The notes beneath the pieces are model-generated. The model did no database searches, was not told the origin of the DNA, and saw nothing but the letters and a program-made list of their open reading frames with translations. Shown here in pieces: positions 27,901 through 38,170 of a stretch of DNA of 64,000 nt; the first letter of the stretch is position 1, and each line of letters opens with the position of its first letter. Both the position numbers and the translations under genes were made by a program. The DNA is from an uncultured bacterium (lineage in GTDB: Bacteria; Bacteroidota; Bacteroidia; Chitinophagales; CAIODY01): assembly GCA_903857255.1 (NCBI GenBank), contig CAIODY010000013.1, positions 1-64,000 of the forward strand. Reading direction: 5' to 3'.

Positions 27901-30891
27901 AGTTTTTGTGCAACCAAAATTATCTTTCACTACAAAATTGCAAGAAGAAGTAATGGGCGAATTATAACAAAAAGTATCTTTCAGCCAATTGCCATAAAGT
28001 GTATCGGAAATACCATTTCCAAAATTGATGATGGTGTAATTCGCAGCACTCATGCAATAGTTGGTTGCATTGTTGAACACCACACAATTTCCGCAATTAG
28101 CATTTAATGGCGTTGCTGTAATTTTCGGAAAAATATCATGAATGATGATGGTTGTAGATGCAGTATCGGCACATGTTGCACCACTTACAATCAATTTTAC
28201 ATGATGAATGCCGCAATGCGAAAAAGTATGACATGGGCGAATTAAAGTTGAATCAACATTTGCATTTCCGCTTAATGTTGTTGAATCGCCAAACAACCAT
28301 TTTACATTGTAATTATAAGGTCTGCCAGGTGTTGAATTTTCAGCAGTAAAACACCAATTGTATTTTGAACACTGCTCTGAATCAGTATTTGAAGGGTATA
28401 AATTTATTTTGCCTAAATAATTTGTTACATAAATTGATTTAGTAACCGTATCTGCTGGGCAACCCAATGAATCATTTTTAAAAATCATCATCACTTGATA
28501 ATTGCCAGCACTACAAAAGCAATGTGTGAAACTTGGTGCTTTGTTTCCGTTGATAGATTTTAAATGATAAACAGTTGGCGCACCGCAAGCCGCAGCAGTG
28601 ATGATAACTGTGATGGATGTAGAATCCAACGTATCAGTAATAGTTGGATAGATGATGTATTTCGGATTAAACTTTACACAAAAACTATTTGCGGCACCTG
28701 ATTTATTGCACAACACCGTATCATTGAATGAACCCAAAATTCCTTTCACAGTTACAGCATTTAAAAATGTAGTTGTATCAGGGCAACCATGATTCGTGAT
28801 TGAAAAATTAGCATTGAATATTCCTAAATCGCTGATGCAAACCATTGCTGTATCACAACTAAATAAATCGCCATCGGGTTTGTTGGAATGAGGCGCAGTA
28901 AAAAACCAATGACATCCTTCACCACATTTAGTGTTATTATTTGTTGAAGGAAGATGCGGAGTGGTGGGTGTAAATTGAAAACAAGCTGTACCATTTATCA
29001 AACATTGTTCGGGTGGTGAAACCGTGAACTGTGCATGCAGCTTATGTCCTACGGGTACAGCTTTAGTTAGCGTCATCGTATCTTCACATACAACACCAGC
29101 AATGGCATGTGTAATGTGAACCACTTTTACTGTAAAACAAGTATCTAACAAACTGGTGTAGCAATGCGACATGTAACTACTGCTTGACGAAACATTCGGT
29201 GTGCCGTCACCAAAAATATAAACATACGCTGAATCAGTGCGATGATAAAAAACATCAACAGCCAATGAATCAACATGAATGGTTACGCAATTTGTATCGC
29301 AAGTTTTTGCGCCCGGGAAAATTATAAAACTTCCGCTTTGATGAATTTGTGAAACCCAAAATGAATCAACAGCGCAACAACCGCCATTGGTAACTGTTTG
29401 ACAAACTTTTAAATACACTTTAAATCTGCCATAGCCTGCAAATGTTGCACAAAATGAAGTACCAGTTGCAGCAGCATTGCCACTCATGTTGCCACTCCAC
29501 CATTGAAAAATTGCATTGGTGTTAGAAGCATTTTGTTGCGCTTTAAAACAAAATGGATGATTAGTTGAACACCGCACTGTATCAGGATTTTGCTGATAAA
29601 TATGGGCTAATGGCGAAGCATAAATTGTTATAGGAACACAACCCGAAAAAGTACCGACACAACTGTTGCAAGTGTTCGTTACTTGATTATTCAGCAAGCA
29701 AATATTGTAGGTAGTTGCGGTTGAAATATTGCATGGCAAACTATAAAATGAATTTGTCGAATTAGTCACATTGCCCAATGTTATTGATGTTCCACCGCCT
29801 TGAGGTGTAGCAATTAATGTCGCATTATTGTAACAATTTTGTCCTGCGATGACAGGATTCATGTGAGAAGAAAGATTGACTTGAAAAGGCAATCCGCAAC
29901 ACAAAGCATGCGTTGAAAGGTGTAAACTATCTACCACAATATTTTGAATACAAATAGCTTGATTGACTGAATCCATTGATTTGCAGCCCGTCAGCGAATC
30001 TTGAATAGCAACAATTATTTTTTTGCAACCAGGTGTAGTGAATGTAAACGAAGTATTCGAATTTCTTGTTGGTCCTGCTGATGGCGTATTTGGTGGCGAT
30101 GAGGTAGGCGGAAACCAAAAACTATAAATCCCCGAACCAATTAACAAATTGCCTGTGGCTTGCACTGAAACGGTGGAAGGCACTGTGCAAGTACTACCAC
30201 CATTCACAGATAGTGAAACTGTTGGCAAACAAGGAACTGTTATGTAGCAAGGCTTTGTAACAACTTTTGAACAACCATGTGCATCAGTAACCGATAAACT
30301 AACTGTATAGCAAGGCGGATTTGTTGATTTGCAATTATAAGTGTGTGACACAGTATTTGCATTTGCCGTAGGCGTTGTTGTATTATCGCCCCAATACCAT
30401 GTCAAAGGTCCGTACGGCGGTGAGCCTTGTGAAATATTTGGTGTAAATGTGGTGGTTAAATTTCCACAACTAAAAGTATCTGTGGCTGAAAAATCAGGTG
30501 CAGGAAATGGATACACAATTGCCACACATTGACAAAAGGAATCCACTTGATGGGTTGTACGATTGAATACATACAAACACACTTTGTATGAACCATCAAC
30601 AGTGAGCGAATAACTATTGTTGTTGGTTGCCAAGCCACCCGTTTTTGATGCAATAAATGTTAATCCCCACGGACCAGTGCAATTGTGATTGGAACTAATT
30701 TGCTCTTTCCAAACTGCTGAATCGTAAGTACCTGTTGAGCAATTGACCAATGGCAAAAAAAATGGACCACATTGCGAAATCGGAAAACTACCGCCACCAA
30801 CCGCACTAAAACAAGCATGTAATGTTTGTGCTTGAATTTCGTTGCATGTAATGGAAAACAGCAGTAAAAAAATTAAGGTTTTTTTCATCAC
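24958..30891 (-). CDS. Giant Cys-rich PKD-domain surface protein with gliding motility/T9SS C-terminal domain (1977 aa)
   Basis: Signal peptide; many PKD-like units (CKWDFGDGNTTNFSTTNTIVSHNY); C-term LYIPNAFEPKPTAKFENRFFYV...LRIYDRWGNEIFKAEHVQIGKPEAGWDGTFNGKPMMSGVYMYQLQVECVDGTLFPIAGNVTLIR. Confidence 0.88.
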   Translation of the reverse strand: MMKKTLIFLLLFSITCNEIQAQTLHACFSAVGGGSFPISQCGPFFLPLVNCSTGTYDSAVWKEQISSNHNCTGPWGLTFIASKTGGLATNNNSYSLTVDGSYKVCLYVFNRTTHQVDSFCQCVAIVYPFPAPDFSATDTFSCGNLTTTFTPNISQGSPPYGPLTWYWGDNTTTPTANANTVSHTYNCKSTNPPCYTVSLSVTDAHGCSKVVTKPCYITVPCLPTVSLSVNGGSTCTVPSTVSVQATGNLLIGSGIYSFWFPPTSSPPNTPSAGPTRNSNTSFTFTTPGCKKIIVAIQDSLTGCKSMDSVNQAICIQNIVVDSLHLSTHALCCGLPFQVNLSSHMNPVIAGQNCYNNATLIATPQGGGTSITLGNVTNSTNSFYSLPCNISTATTYNICLLNNQVTNTCNSCVGTFSGCVPITIYASPLAHIYQQNPDTVRCSTNHPFCFKAQQNASNTNAIFQWWSGNMSGNAAATGTSFCATFAGYGRFKVYLKVCQTVTNGGCCAVDSFWVSQIHQSGSFIIFPGAKTCDTNCVTIHVDSLAVDVFYHRTDSAYVYIFGDGTPNVSSSSSYMSHCYTSLLDTCFTVKVVHITHAIAGVVCEDTMTLTKAVPVGHKLHAQFTVSPPEQCLINGTACFQFTPTTPHLPSTNNNTKCGEGCHWFFTAPHSNKPDGDLFSCDTAMVCISDLGIFNANFSITNHGCPDTTTFLNAVTVKGILGSFNDTVLCNKSGAANSFCVKFNPKYIIYPTITDTLDSTSITVIITAAACGAPTVYHLKSINGNKAPSFTHCFCSAGNYQVMMIFKNDSLGCPADTVTKSIYVTNYLGKINLYPSNTDSEQCSKYNWCFTAENSTPGRPYNYNVKWLFGDSTTLSGNANVDSTLIRPCHTFSHCGIHHVKLIVSGATCADTASTTIIIHDIFPKITATPLNANCGNCVVFNNATNYCMSAANYTIINFGNGISDTLYGNWLKDTFCYNSPITSSCNFVVKDNFGCTKTGTITINSINGITPCISGYTDTAVCIGATINLSDCSTGIISTRCWTMSNTACTTVGTCVSSTSTFSQTFNTAGYHYINLHLTNIYGCSADTCVKIHVSNPIANFSGADTISCPGSFDSLLNITTGAYDQLTVSMSSAPLNFYATFNYSRNSPIGIPHKVGIPVGYPGDYTICWKVTSLFGCSDSICKPLHVSGPIGHLQCSNVYGCVGDSICCTLVTNSTQNPIIKYPDGSFDVLPHNGSGVYNFCHRYFVIGHQLVQAFIDDGIGCSYPVADTVHIDGPIANFSWTPYLKDFCGKADVTMIDSSIASLYPIDTAHYQWYIYDANNNLFASYFHHIPHVIITTPGSYSMKLIIESLHGCFDTILKPFVRVHAYPIAQFSSIPDTICTNGCVHFTNLSINPDPVKNYHWYFNWNSLTPVDTARNPQYCYTSIGTYQIVLVDSSIYNCIDTSQIKVVVVLSNFIMSFNIIHDTICGNSGTTYFQSTSLPSTGLICKWDFGDGNTTNFSTTNTIVSHNYNLPNGVSDTCFTTKFYAKNISGCFDSLTKQVCISKLPPVAISKGSTQSCNPLQTFFTDNNANIGIVNYQINFGDGSANYQSNIAPNHFLKTYYNTSRTTPADYTATYTITNKYNCSSSLQDTFTVNPIPLACAGANDSICPGIPFKLGCPPQVGSNYNWFLPTGTNIFHPNNFIAQPTITIFQKDSFSLAVVNQWGCKDTNKIVLTVRNFIVPDAGHDTLVCVGDSIHLFANGGLSYQWIQMSTHQIISTLPKIKVRVTGNETYRVVITGNCNQDSVDIHVHVFPPPKISISPSSVNIYAGQQYNIKPDTTNNGTLQWLPDYNISCLNCYSPTVFPDVNTTYQVKFTDEYGCLDTSQITFIVLCDKNKSLYIPNAFEPKPTAKFENRFFYVLGSGIKELQFLRIYDRWGNEIFKAEHVQIGKPEAGWDGTFNGKPMMSGVYMYQLQVECVDGTLFPIAGNVTLIR

Positions 30892-31019
30892 AATTTGGAG
30901 TAAATGTAGGGATTACATTTTATTCCCTTTATAAAGACCATTTGCATTTATAAAATGTTGCTTAGCAATAAATTTAATTTTATGAAGTGCGATGGAAATT
31001 GTTTTCTCGACACAGAAAA

Positions 31020-31703
31020 TTATTTCTTGATTTCCAAATCATAATTCAATTTCAACACTAATGAAAGTCCTGAAATTTTAAAAGCGCCAATGCTTTCAAA
31101 TGGTTGATAATTAGGCATTGTGGCAGCAATTGTTCCTCGGCTTAAATAAGCTTTATAGTTGTAATCATTTTGCAAAACAGAAGCAATGATGTTATAGCCA
31201 ATACCAAATTGCACACTCATTTTGTTGCTGACTTTTGTTTCTAAGCAAGTGTTCCATTCAATGGTTTGATAAGTGTTTGAGAACTTTAAAGTAGTTTGAT
31301 AATTGCCATAATAATTTGGGATAATCACATCATCCTTCCTATTCATTTTTGCAAAGCCTAACAACAAATAATTTTTCCAGAACCAATATTTTTTGATTCT
31401 ACTTTTCGTTACCAAACCTGCATAAAACCTAAATCCTTCGATAGATGGATTGCTTACATTGTTAGGGCGATTGATTAGATTAGAAAGCGAATTGAAATCG
31501 TATTCAGCTTTTATCAGCATCCCGATATTGCGATGAGGATAATATGCAAAACCCAGATTGGGCGCAAGATTTACTAATTGAAAAGCATTCATTTCTATTG
31601 TTGCGGCTTGCTTACAATCGCAATCGGTTGAATCAATTTTTGTGGAAGCGAAAGTGGAATTGAACAGGAATAGAAATAAAAAAAGGAAGTAATAATGTTT
31701 CAT
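31020..31703 (-). CDS. Hypothetical exported protein, outer-membrane beta-barrel-like
   Basis: Signal peptide; alternating aromatic/polar strands in the 227 aa ORF. Confidence 0.55.
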   Translation of the reverse strand: MKHYYFLFLFLFLFNSTFASTKIDSTDCDCKQAATIEMNAFQLVNLAPNLGFAYYPHRNIGMLIKAEYDFNSLSNLINRPNNVSNPSIEGFRFYAGLVTKSRIKKYWFWKNYLLLGFAKMNRKDDVIIPNYYGNYQTTLKFSNTYQTIEWNTCLETKVSNKMSVQFGIGYNIIASVLQNDYNYKAYLSRGTIAATMPNYQPFESIGAFKISGLSLVLKLNYDLEIKK

Positions 31704-31891
31704 TGTTAAGGTAAGATAAAAACAAAATGCGGCTCAAAAAATTCTTCAAACATTTTTGTTCTGTCAGAAGAAAAGAAATAAATGATTTACGAAACATTCT
31801 TTGGAATATAGGGTGGTTGTGGCTTTTAACTTTTCCAATGAAATATTCAGAAGCTATAAAAATATTAAAGAGTAGTTGATAACTATACCGA

Positions 31892-33313
31892 TTATCTAAA
31901 ATTTACATTAGTTAAATCCATCTTTTTCTTTCTTGGTAAACCATCCATTACTTCCTTTTTTGAAATTGTTAGCTCTCCATGTTCTCCTTTTGGATACCCC
32001 CAAGGTTGAGGTTTTGTTTCCAAGTCATAATTCCAATTTGCGTATAAAGTATCAAACATCAAGTTCTTATATTCACAAAACATTTCGGTTTTTAAATCAT
32101 AGGTAAGACGACTATCATCTAAAGTCATAATTTTACCATCAAATTTTTTTGAAAAAATAATATCGTTTCCATGTTTCACAATTTTTACAGTATCTACTTT
32201 TTTAAAACTGAAATCCAGAATACTAATATTGCTATCAGTAAATTCTACAATCATTTTTCTTTTTATGTCCTCTTTAGAAGTAGGGGCTGGTTCCGTGAGT
32301 CTCATGAGACTATAGTTTAATGAGATTTTGCTAATAGATTTATTAGTGTATTCTATTTCTAATTTAGCGGAATCACCAAATTTCTTCTCATAATCAAGTT
32401 CAGGATAATCTGCAAAAGTCATTCCTGGCAAACTATCATATGAAAAACAAGTGAAAAAAATTGTTTTATTCTCATCAACTTTTGTTGAATAAAATTTTTG
32501 ATTACCAATAAAAAAAATACTTTTAGAGGTAGTATTTATACGATTGGCTAAATTAAACTTAATATTTTTGATATAAGAAAGGCAATGAGCATATTTGTAA
32601 TCCATTGATGTTTTACGACCCAAATCAAAAGCTATATAACTTTGTAATAAAAAAACAAAATCACTTAATGGCAAATCTTCACCATTTGTATATATTATTT
32701 TAAGATTGGGCATTTTTATTACTTTTTTAGCGTCAAACAAATAAAATCGGGTGCTATGAAATTCGTACAGTTGATGGAGCTTATAAAAAGATTCGGGAAT
32801 TGCTAAACAAATTGGTAAAGGATAAGAAGATAATTCATTAGTTGTTATTGTATAAATTTTTTGAACTGAAGTAAAATTTCCAATATTGTTAGGCAAGCCC
32901 AACTCTGAGTAAACATATATATGCTTTACACTTTCCAGGTTTTTAGCACTTAAAGGAACATTATTCTTGCTGTCAAACGACTTTTCAAATAAAACCAATT
33001 TTGAAATTTTTTCTTTGCCGATATACTCATACTCACCTTTTTTATTTTTTCTAAAATTTTTATAATACTGTGGGTTTGTTCTCGGAGAGAAAGAATAAAA
33101 AGTTGAATCATATCCAGAATACAGGCACTTCGGATTCTGATAATCAGCGTTTTCACAATTGATAATGAAATTATAAACTGTTGAATCAGGCATGAATAAC
33201 ATTTCTTTTCCTTCATCTATGGTGCTTCCTTGGTCTGCATTTTTTAATGCAGTAGTATCTCCAGTTTTGAAAAAAAGAGAAAGCAATAACGATATTTTGA
33301 TAAGCAGAGTCAT
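31892..33313 (-). CDS. Hypothetical protein with degenerate leucine-rich-repeat-like segment
   Basis: N-terminal hydrophobic segment; LGLPNNIGNFTSVQKIYTITTNELSSYPLPICLAIPESFYKLHQLYEFHSTRFYLF...MPNLKIIYTNGEDLPLS. Confidence 0.5.
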   Translation of the reverse strand: MTLLIKISLLLSLFFKTGDTTALKNADQGSTIDEGKEMLFMPDSTVYNFIINCENADYQNPKCLYSGYDSTFYSFSPRTNPQYYKNFRKNKKGEYEYIGKEKISKLVLFEKSFDSKNNVPLSAKNLESVKHIYVYSELGLPNNIGNFTSVQKIYTITTNELSSYPLPICLAIPESFYKLHQLYEFHSTRFYLFDAKKVIKMPNLKIIYTNGEDLPLSDFVFLLQSYIAFDLGRKTSMDYKYAHCLSYIKNIKFNLANRINTTSKSIFFIGNQKFYSTKVDENKTIFFTCFSYDSLPGMTFADYPELDYEKKFGDSAKLEIEYTNKSISKISLNYSLMRLTEPAPTSKEDIKRKMIVEFTDSNISILDFSFKKVDTVKIVKHGNDIIFSKKFDGKIMTLDDSRLTYDLKTEMFCEYKNLMFDTLYANWNYDLETKPQPWGYPKGEHGELTISKKEVMDGLPRKKKMDLTNVNFR

Positions 33314-33380
33314 TGGAAAGAAACAATTTAGAATCGAATTATACGAAGGTAACTGATTTTAGTTTTAGCATTTCCCCAAA

Positions 33381-33420
33381 AACAAAAAGCGGCTCAGAAA
33401 ATTCTGAACCGCCTTTTGTA
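33381..33420 (-). terminator. Intrinsic terminator downstream of dnaK
   Basis: On the minus strand: aaaaggcggttcagaattttctgagccgctttttgttttt. Confidence 0.8.
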
Positions 33421-33527
33421 CCTAAAAAACACTCTATAAACCTCTCTTTAGTTATTGGTTATTGAGTTACTAAGTTATTAGTAAGAAAAATGTATTTACT
33501 AATAACCAATAACAAGTAACTAATAAC

Positions 33528-35444
33528 TTACTTTTTTTCGTCTTTCACTTCTTCAAAAGCTACATCTTCTACATTGTCGCTTTTGTTTTCAGCCGATGGA
33601 TTGCCTTCAGCATTTGGTTGTGCACCAGCAGCTTGTTGTTCGTTCATCGCTTTGTATAATTCTTCTGAAGCAGCCATCCAAGCATCATTCAAAGTTTTCA
33701 AATTAGTTTCGATAGCAGCGATGTCTTGTGCTGTGTGTGCTATTTTTAATTCAGCTAAAGCTGCTTCAATAGCCGCTTTTTTATCAGCACTTAATTTTTC
33801 GCCGTATTCTTTCAACTGTTTTTCAGTTTGGAAAATATTGCTATCTGCTTCGTTTAATTTTTCAACTCTTTCTTTTTCTTTTTTATCTGATTCTTCGTTG
33901 GCTTTAGCTTCAGCTTTCATTTTTTCAACTTCTTCTTTGCTCAAACCTGTTGAAGATTCAATGCGGATTGATTGAGATTTGTTAGTGCCTTTATCCAAAG
34001 CGCTGATGCTCATGATACCATTTGCATCAATATCAAAACTCACTTCAATTTGTGGCAAACCACGTGGAGCAGGTGGAATTCCATCTAAATGGAAACGACC
34101 TAATGTTCTGTTATCCTTTGCCATGGCTCGTTCGCCTTGTAACACATGAATTTCAACACTTGGTTGTCCATCGCTGGCAGTTGAAAAAGTTTGCGATTTT
34201 TTTGTAGGAATAGTAGTGTTCGATTCAATTAATCGAGTCATTACACCGCCCATTGTTTCGATGCCCACTGATAAAGGTGTAACATCCAACAACAATACAT
34301 CTTTCACTTCGCCAGTTAAAACACCACCTTGAATAGCAGCACCAATCGCAACCACTTCATCAGGATTAACACCTTTTGATGGTTTTTTTCCGAAGAATTT
34401 TTCAACCATTTCTACCACTTTTGGGATACGAGTTGAACCACCTACTAATAATATTTCGTCAATTTGTGAAGTGCTGTAACCTGCATCAGCAATAGCTTTT
34501 TTGCAAGGTTCCATCATTCTTGAAAATAAATCATCGCACAATTGTTCAAATTTTGCACGAGTTAATTTTTTAACCAAATGCTTAGGCACACCATCAACAG
34601 CAGTGATATAAGGCAAGTTGATTTCAGTTTCGTTAGAAGATGATAATTCAACTTTAGCTTTTTCAGCAGCTTCTTTCAAGCGTTGTAAAGCCATTGGGTC
34701 TTTTCTCAAATCCATTCTTTCTTCAGCTTGAAATTCATCAGCTAACCAAGTGATAATTTTTTGGTCGAAGTCATCACCACCTAAGTGTGTATCACCATTT
34801 GTTGATTTTACTTCGAATACGCCATCACCCAAATCCAATACTGAAATATCGAAAGTGCCACCACCTAAGTCGAACACAGCCACTTTCATGTCTTTATGTG
34901 CTTTATCCAAGCCATAAGCCAAAGCCGCAGCAGTAGGTTCGTTGATGATACGCATTACTTTCAAACCAGCAATTTCGCCAGCTTCTTTAGTAGCCTGACG
35001 TTGACTATCATTAAAGTAAGCAGGTACTGTGATTACAGCTTCTGTTACTGTAGTTCCTAAATAATCTTCAGCAGTTTTTTTCATTTTTTGCAAAACGATA
35101 GCTGAAATTTCTTGCGGTGAATATTTTCTGTCGCCAATTTCGATTCTGCAAGAATCGCCATCACCAGCCACCACTTTGTATGGCATTTTAGCAGCTTCAC
35201 CTTTTGATTCGCTGAAACGTGCACCCATAAAACGTTTTACTGATGCTACAGTGTTTGTTGGATTGGTAATAGCCTGACGTTTTGCAGGGTCACCCACTTT
35301 ACGTTCGCCATTAGCCAAGAAACCAATGATAGAAGGTGTTGTTCTTCTGCCTTCGTCATTAGCAATTACAACAGGCTCGTTGCCTTCCATTACGGATACG
35401 CAGCTGTTGGTTGTTCCTAAATCGATTCCGATAATTTTTCCCAT
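33528..35444 (-). CDS. dnaK: Molecular chaperone DnaK (Hsp70)
   Basis: [63 protein letters not shown]-term [14 protein letters not shown]. Confidence 0.99.
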   Translation of the reverse strand: MGKIIGIDLGTTNSCVSVMEGNEPVVIANDEGRRTTPSIIGFLANGERKVGDPAKRQAITNPTNTVASVKRFMGARFSESKGEAAKMPYKVVAGDGDSCRIEIGDRKYSPQEISAIVLQKMKKTAEDYLGTTVTEAVITVPAYFNDSQRQATKEAGEIAGLKVMRIINEPTAAALAYGLDKAHKDMKVAVFDLGGGTFDISVLDLGDGVFEVKSTNGDTHLGGDDFDQKIITWLADEFQAEERMDLRKDPMALQRLKEAAEKAKVELSSSNETEINLPYITAVDGVPKHLVKKLTRAKFEQLCDDLFSRMMEPCKKAIADAGYSTSQIDEILLVGGSTRIPKVVEMVEKFFGKKPSKGVNPDEVVAIGAAIQGGVLTGEVKDVLLLDVTPLSVGIETMGGVMTRLIESNTTIPTKKSQTFSTASDGQPSVEIHVLQGERAMAKDNRTLGRFHLDGIPPAPRGLPQIEVSFDIDANGIMSISALDKGTNKSQSIRIESSTGLSKEEVEKMKAEAKANEESDKKEKERVEKLNEADSNIFQTEKQLKEYGEKLSADKKAAIEAALAELKIAHTAQDIAAIETNLKTLNDAWMAASEELYKAMNEQQAAGAQPNAEGNPSAENKSDNVEDVAFEEVKDEKK

Positions 35445-35649
35445 GATAATTTGTGTTTTAATTTTTTTTGAAAATGTTTTTCAGTGTGATGGGCTATAGT
35501 CAAGCATAGTGCCATTGCTGAATTTGGTCTTTTTTTGAAAATAATAATTCATTTTGGCAGAGAAACGGAAGAACGAACTGACAAAGGCGCAAAATTGCTG
35601 ACAATATTTTGGCACAATTACTGCCTACTTACAATCGCAAATCTTTATT

Positions 35650-35657
35650 TAGCTTTG
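35650..35657 (+). promoter_or_regulatory. Predicted -7 element (TAGCTTTG) of the thioredoxin-like gene
   Basis: TAnnTTTG match 37 nt upstream of ATG 35695. Confidence 0.5.
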
Positions 35658-35694
35658 CATCGTAAATTCAAAATCAAAAAACAATTTTAAATTA

Positions 35695-36234
35695 ATGAAA
35701 AAGATTTTCTTTTTAGCTGCAATAGTTGTGGCTGCTGCATCGGTAGTGAGCATTGCTGCTTTCAACAAAACAAAAGTAATGATGTATGCTTCGCCTGTGA
35801 ATGGTGAAAAAGCGCCCAATTTAATTTATAAAAATCCTGAAGATAAAGTGATGGCTTTAAGTGAATTGAAAGGTAAAATGGTGTTGATTGATTTTTGGGC
35901 AAGCTGGTGTGGCCCATGCCGAATGACAAATCCGTATATCGTTCAGATTTATAATAAATATCATGATAAAAAATTCAAAAACGGAAAAGGCTTTGAAGTG
36001 TTCAGCGTTTCATTAGACCAAGATAAAGGGAAGTGGATGGCAGCAATTAAAAATGATGGATTGGTTTGGCCTTATCATGTGAGCGACTTAGGCGGCTGGA
36101 ATAGTGCAGCAGCAAGAGCTTACGGCGTTAATTCTATTCCGCATGGTTTTTTAATAAATGGAGATGGTGTAATTATTGGCGCCAATGTTCATCCTGATGA
36201 AATTGTGAAATTACTGGATGAGAATTTGAAATAA
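35695..36234 (+). CDS. TlpA/thioredoxin-like exported protein
   Basis: N-terminal signal; GKMVLIDFWASWCGPCRMTNPYIVQIY (WCGPC). Confidence 0.93.
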   Translation: MKKIFFLAAIVVAAASVVSIAAFNKTKVMMYASPVNGEKAPNLIYKNPEDKVMALSELKGKMVLIDFWASWCGPCRMTNPYIVQIYNKYHDKKFKNGKGFEVFSVSLDQDKGKWMAAIKNDGLVWPYHVSDLGGWNSAAARAYGVNSIPHGFLINGDGVIIGANVHPDEIVKLLDENLK

Positions 36235-36260
36235 ATTCTGTCAAATTGTCGAAAATATTG

Positions 36261-36289
36261 CAATGGCAAGCCGTTTGAGCTTGCCATTG
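36261..36289 (+). terminator. Hairpin/terminator after the thioredoxin-like gene
   Basis: caatggcaagc-cgtttga-gcttgccattg, 11-bp perfect stem, weak T-tract. Confidence 0.6.
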
Positions 36290-36304
36290 TTGTTTATAAA
36301 ATAT

Positions 36305-36312
36305 TACATTTG
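36305..36312 (+). promoter_or_regulatory. Predicted -7 element (TACATTTG) of grpE
   Basis: TAnnTTTG match 21 nt upstream of ATG 36334. Confidence 0.5.
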
Positions 36313-36333
36313 CACCCCGAAAAAAATTGAATA

Positions 36334-36876
36334 ATGGAAGAGAATAAAAATGTTGACCAAATGGAGAATACTGCATCCGCGGTTGAAACGAGCGTAGAAG
36401 AACAGGCAATTCCTGAGCAAACGAAATCAGAGTTGGAAAAAGCACAGGAAGAATTATCTGCCGAAAAGGACAGATATATCCGCCTTTTTGCCGAATTTGA
36501 TAATTTCAAAAAACGCACTTCAAAAGAGCGTTTGGAATTGATTCAAACGGCTGGAAAAGAAGTGGTGGTAAGCATGTTGCCTGTGTTAGATGATTTTGAA
36601 AGAGCATTGAAACAAATGGAAACAGCACAAGATTTGGCTGCCGTGAAAGAAGGTGTGCAAATGATTCACAACAAATTCAAAGCAACTTTAGAGCAAAAAG
36701 GATTGAAAGAAATGCAAGCTATTCAGCAGGAATTTAATGCTGATGTGCACGAAGCGATTACAGAAATTCCTGCACCCACAGCCGATTTGAAAGGCAAAGT
36801 AATTGACCAAGTGGAGAAAGGTTATTATCTGTTTGATAAAATAATTCGCTTCGCAAAGGTGGTTGTTGGAAAGTGA
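36334..36876 (+). CDS. grpE: Nucleotide exchange factor GrpE
   Basis: DRYIRLFAEFDNFKKRTSKERLELIQTAGKEVVVSMLPVLDDFERAL; GYYLFDKIIRFAKVVVGK. Confidence 0.97.
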   Translation: MEENKNVDQMENTASAVETSVEEQAIPEQTKSELEKAQEELSAEKDRYIRLFAEFDNFKKRTSKERLELIQTAGKEVVVSMLPVLDDFERALKQMETAQDLAAVKEGVQMIHNKFKATLEQKGLKEMQAIQQEFNADVHEAITEIPAPTADLKGKVIDQVEKGYYLFDKIIRFAKVVVGK

Positions 36877-36878
36877 TA

Positions 36879-36960
36879 GAACACGGATAACACTGATTGG
36901 TAATGATTTTCACGGATTAAATCTTTCCAATCATAAAAAATCATTTCAAATCCGTGTGCT
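36879..36960. repeat. Imperfect inverted repeat/MITE-like element between grpE and dnaJ
   Basis: acacggat (36881-36888)/atccgtgt (36950-36957), with internal gattgg/ccaatc and aatgatttt/aaaatcatt pairs. Confidence 0.6.
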
Positions 36961-36975
36961 ATAAAAAAAATAAAA

Positions 36976-38148
36976 ATGGCAAAAAGAGATTACTACGAAA
37001 TTTTAGGTGTAACAAAATCATCCACAGCTGATGAGATAAAAAAGGCGTATCGCAAAGTGGCGATGCAGTTTCATCCTGACAGAAATCCAGGCGATAAAGC
37101 AGCGGAAGATAAATTTAAAGAAGCAGCCGAAGCTTATGAAGTGTTGAGTGATGAAACTAAAAAACGTCAGTATGACCAATTTGGTCATGCAGGTGCAAAT
37201 GGTGGATACGGCGGTGGTGGCGGTTATCAAAGCCACGATATGAATATGGATGACATCTTCCGAAATTTCGGTGATGTGTTTGGCGATGAAAGTCCGTTTG
37301 GAAGTTTTTTTGGCGGCGGCGGAAGAAGCCGTGGTGGCAGCTCTCGAGGCAGAGGCGTTCGTGGCAGCAATTTAAGAGTGAAAGTAAAACTCACTTTGCA
37401 AGAAGTGGCAGAAGGCGTTCAGAAAAAAATAAAAGTTAAAAAGTTTGTGCCATGCAACACTTGTAGTGGCAGCGGCGCAAAAGATAAATCATCATTCAGT
37501 AATTGCTCAACCTGCGGCGGACGTGGCGTTGTAACCCGTGTGATGAACACCATGTTGGGGCAAATGCAAACGCAAACCACTTGCCCAACTTGTCATGGTG
37601 AAGGCACAACGATTGCTCATAAATGTGGCAGTTGTCATGGCGAAGGCAGAGTGAGTGGCGAAGAAACGATTACAATTGATATTCCAAAAGGCGCAACTGA
37701 TGGCATTCAGTTAAGTATGAATGGCAAAGGCAATGCTGGCGAACGTGGCGGTGCTGCTGGTGATTTGGTGATTAATGTGGAAGAAGAAGCGCATGAATTT
37801 TTACAACGTGAAGGCTTGAATGTGATTTATGAATTGCATTTGAATTTTGTGGATGCTTGCTTGGGAACTAGCGTTGAAGTACCAACAATTTCAGGTAAAG
37901 CTAAAATTAATATTGCCGAAGGAACACAATCAGGAAAAGTTTTCAGATTGAAAGGCAAAGGCATTCCAAGTTTGCAATCCTACGAACATGGCGACCAATT
38001 GATTCATGTCAACGTATGGACACCAAAAGCCTTATCAGCAGAGGAAAAGAAGATTTTAGAAAAATTAAAAACTTCTCCTAATTTCAAACCACAACCTGGC
38101 AAAGAAGAAAAAGGTTTCTTCAACAAAGTGAGGGATATGTTTAATTAA
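36976..38148 (+). CDS. dnaJ: Molecular chaperone DnaJ
   Basis: [57 protein letters not shown]; four CxxCxGxG zinc motifs. Confidence 0.98.
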   Translation: MAKRDYYEILGVTKSSTADEIKKAYRKVAMQFHPDRNPGDKAAEDKFKEAAEAYEVLSDETKKRQYDQFGHAGANGGYGGGGGYQSHDMNMDDIFRNFGDVFGDESPFGSFFGGGGRSRGGSSRGRGVRGSNLRVKVKLTLQEVAEGVQKKIKVKKFVPCNTCSGSGAKDKSSFSNCSTCGGRGVVTRVMNTMLGQMQTQTTCPTCHGEGTTIAHKCGSCHGEGRVSGEETITIDIPKGATDGIQLSMNGKGNAGERGGAAGDLVINVEEEAHEFLQREGLNVIYELHLNFVDACLGTSVEVPTISGKAKINIAEGTQSGKVFRLKGKGIPSLQSYEHGDQLIHVNVWTPKALSAEEKKILEKLKTSPNFKPQPGKEEKGFFNKVRDMFN

Positions 38149-38170
38149 GAAGCATGATTAAAATTAAAAA

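Noticed and set aside
33574-33975. 133-aa ORF antisense to dnaK
   Set aside because: Ser/Ala/Phe-rich translation is the mirror of dnaK coding, a common artefact.
36940-36960. tRNA T-arm-like ttcaaatcc
   Set aside because: No cloverleaf or acceptor stem around it; it is part of the inverted element between grpE and dnaJ.
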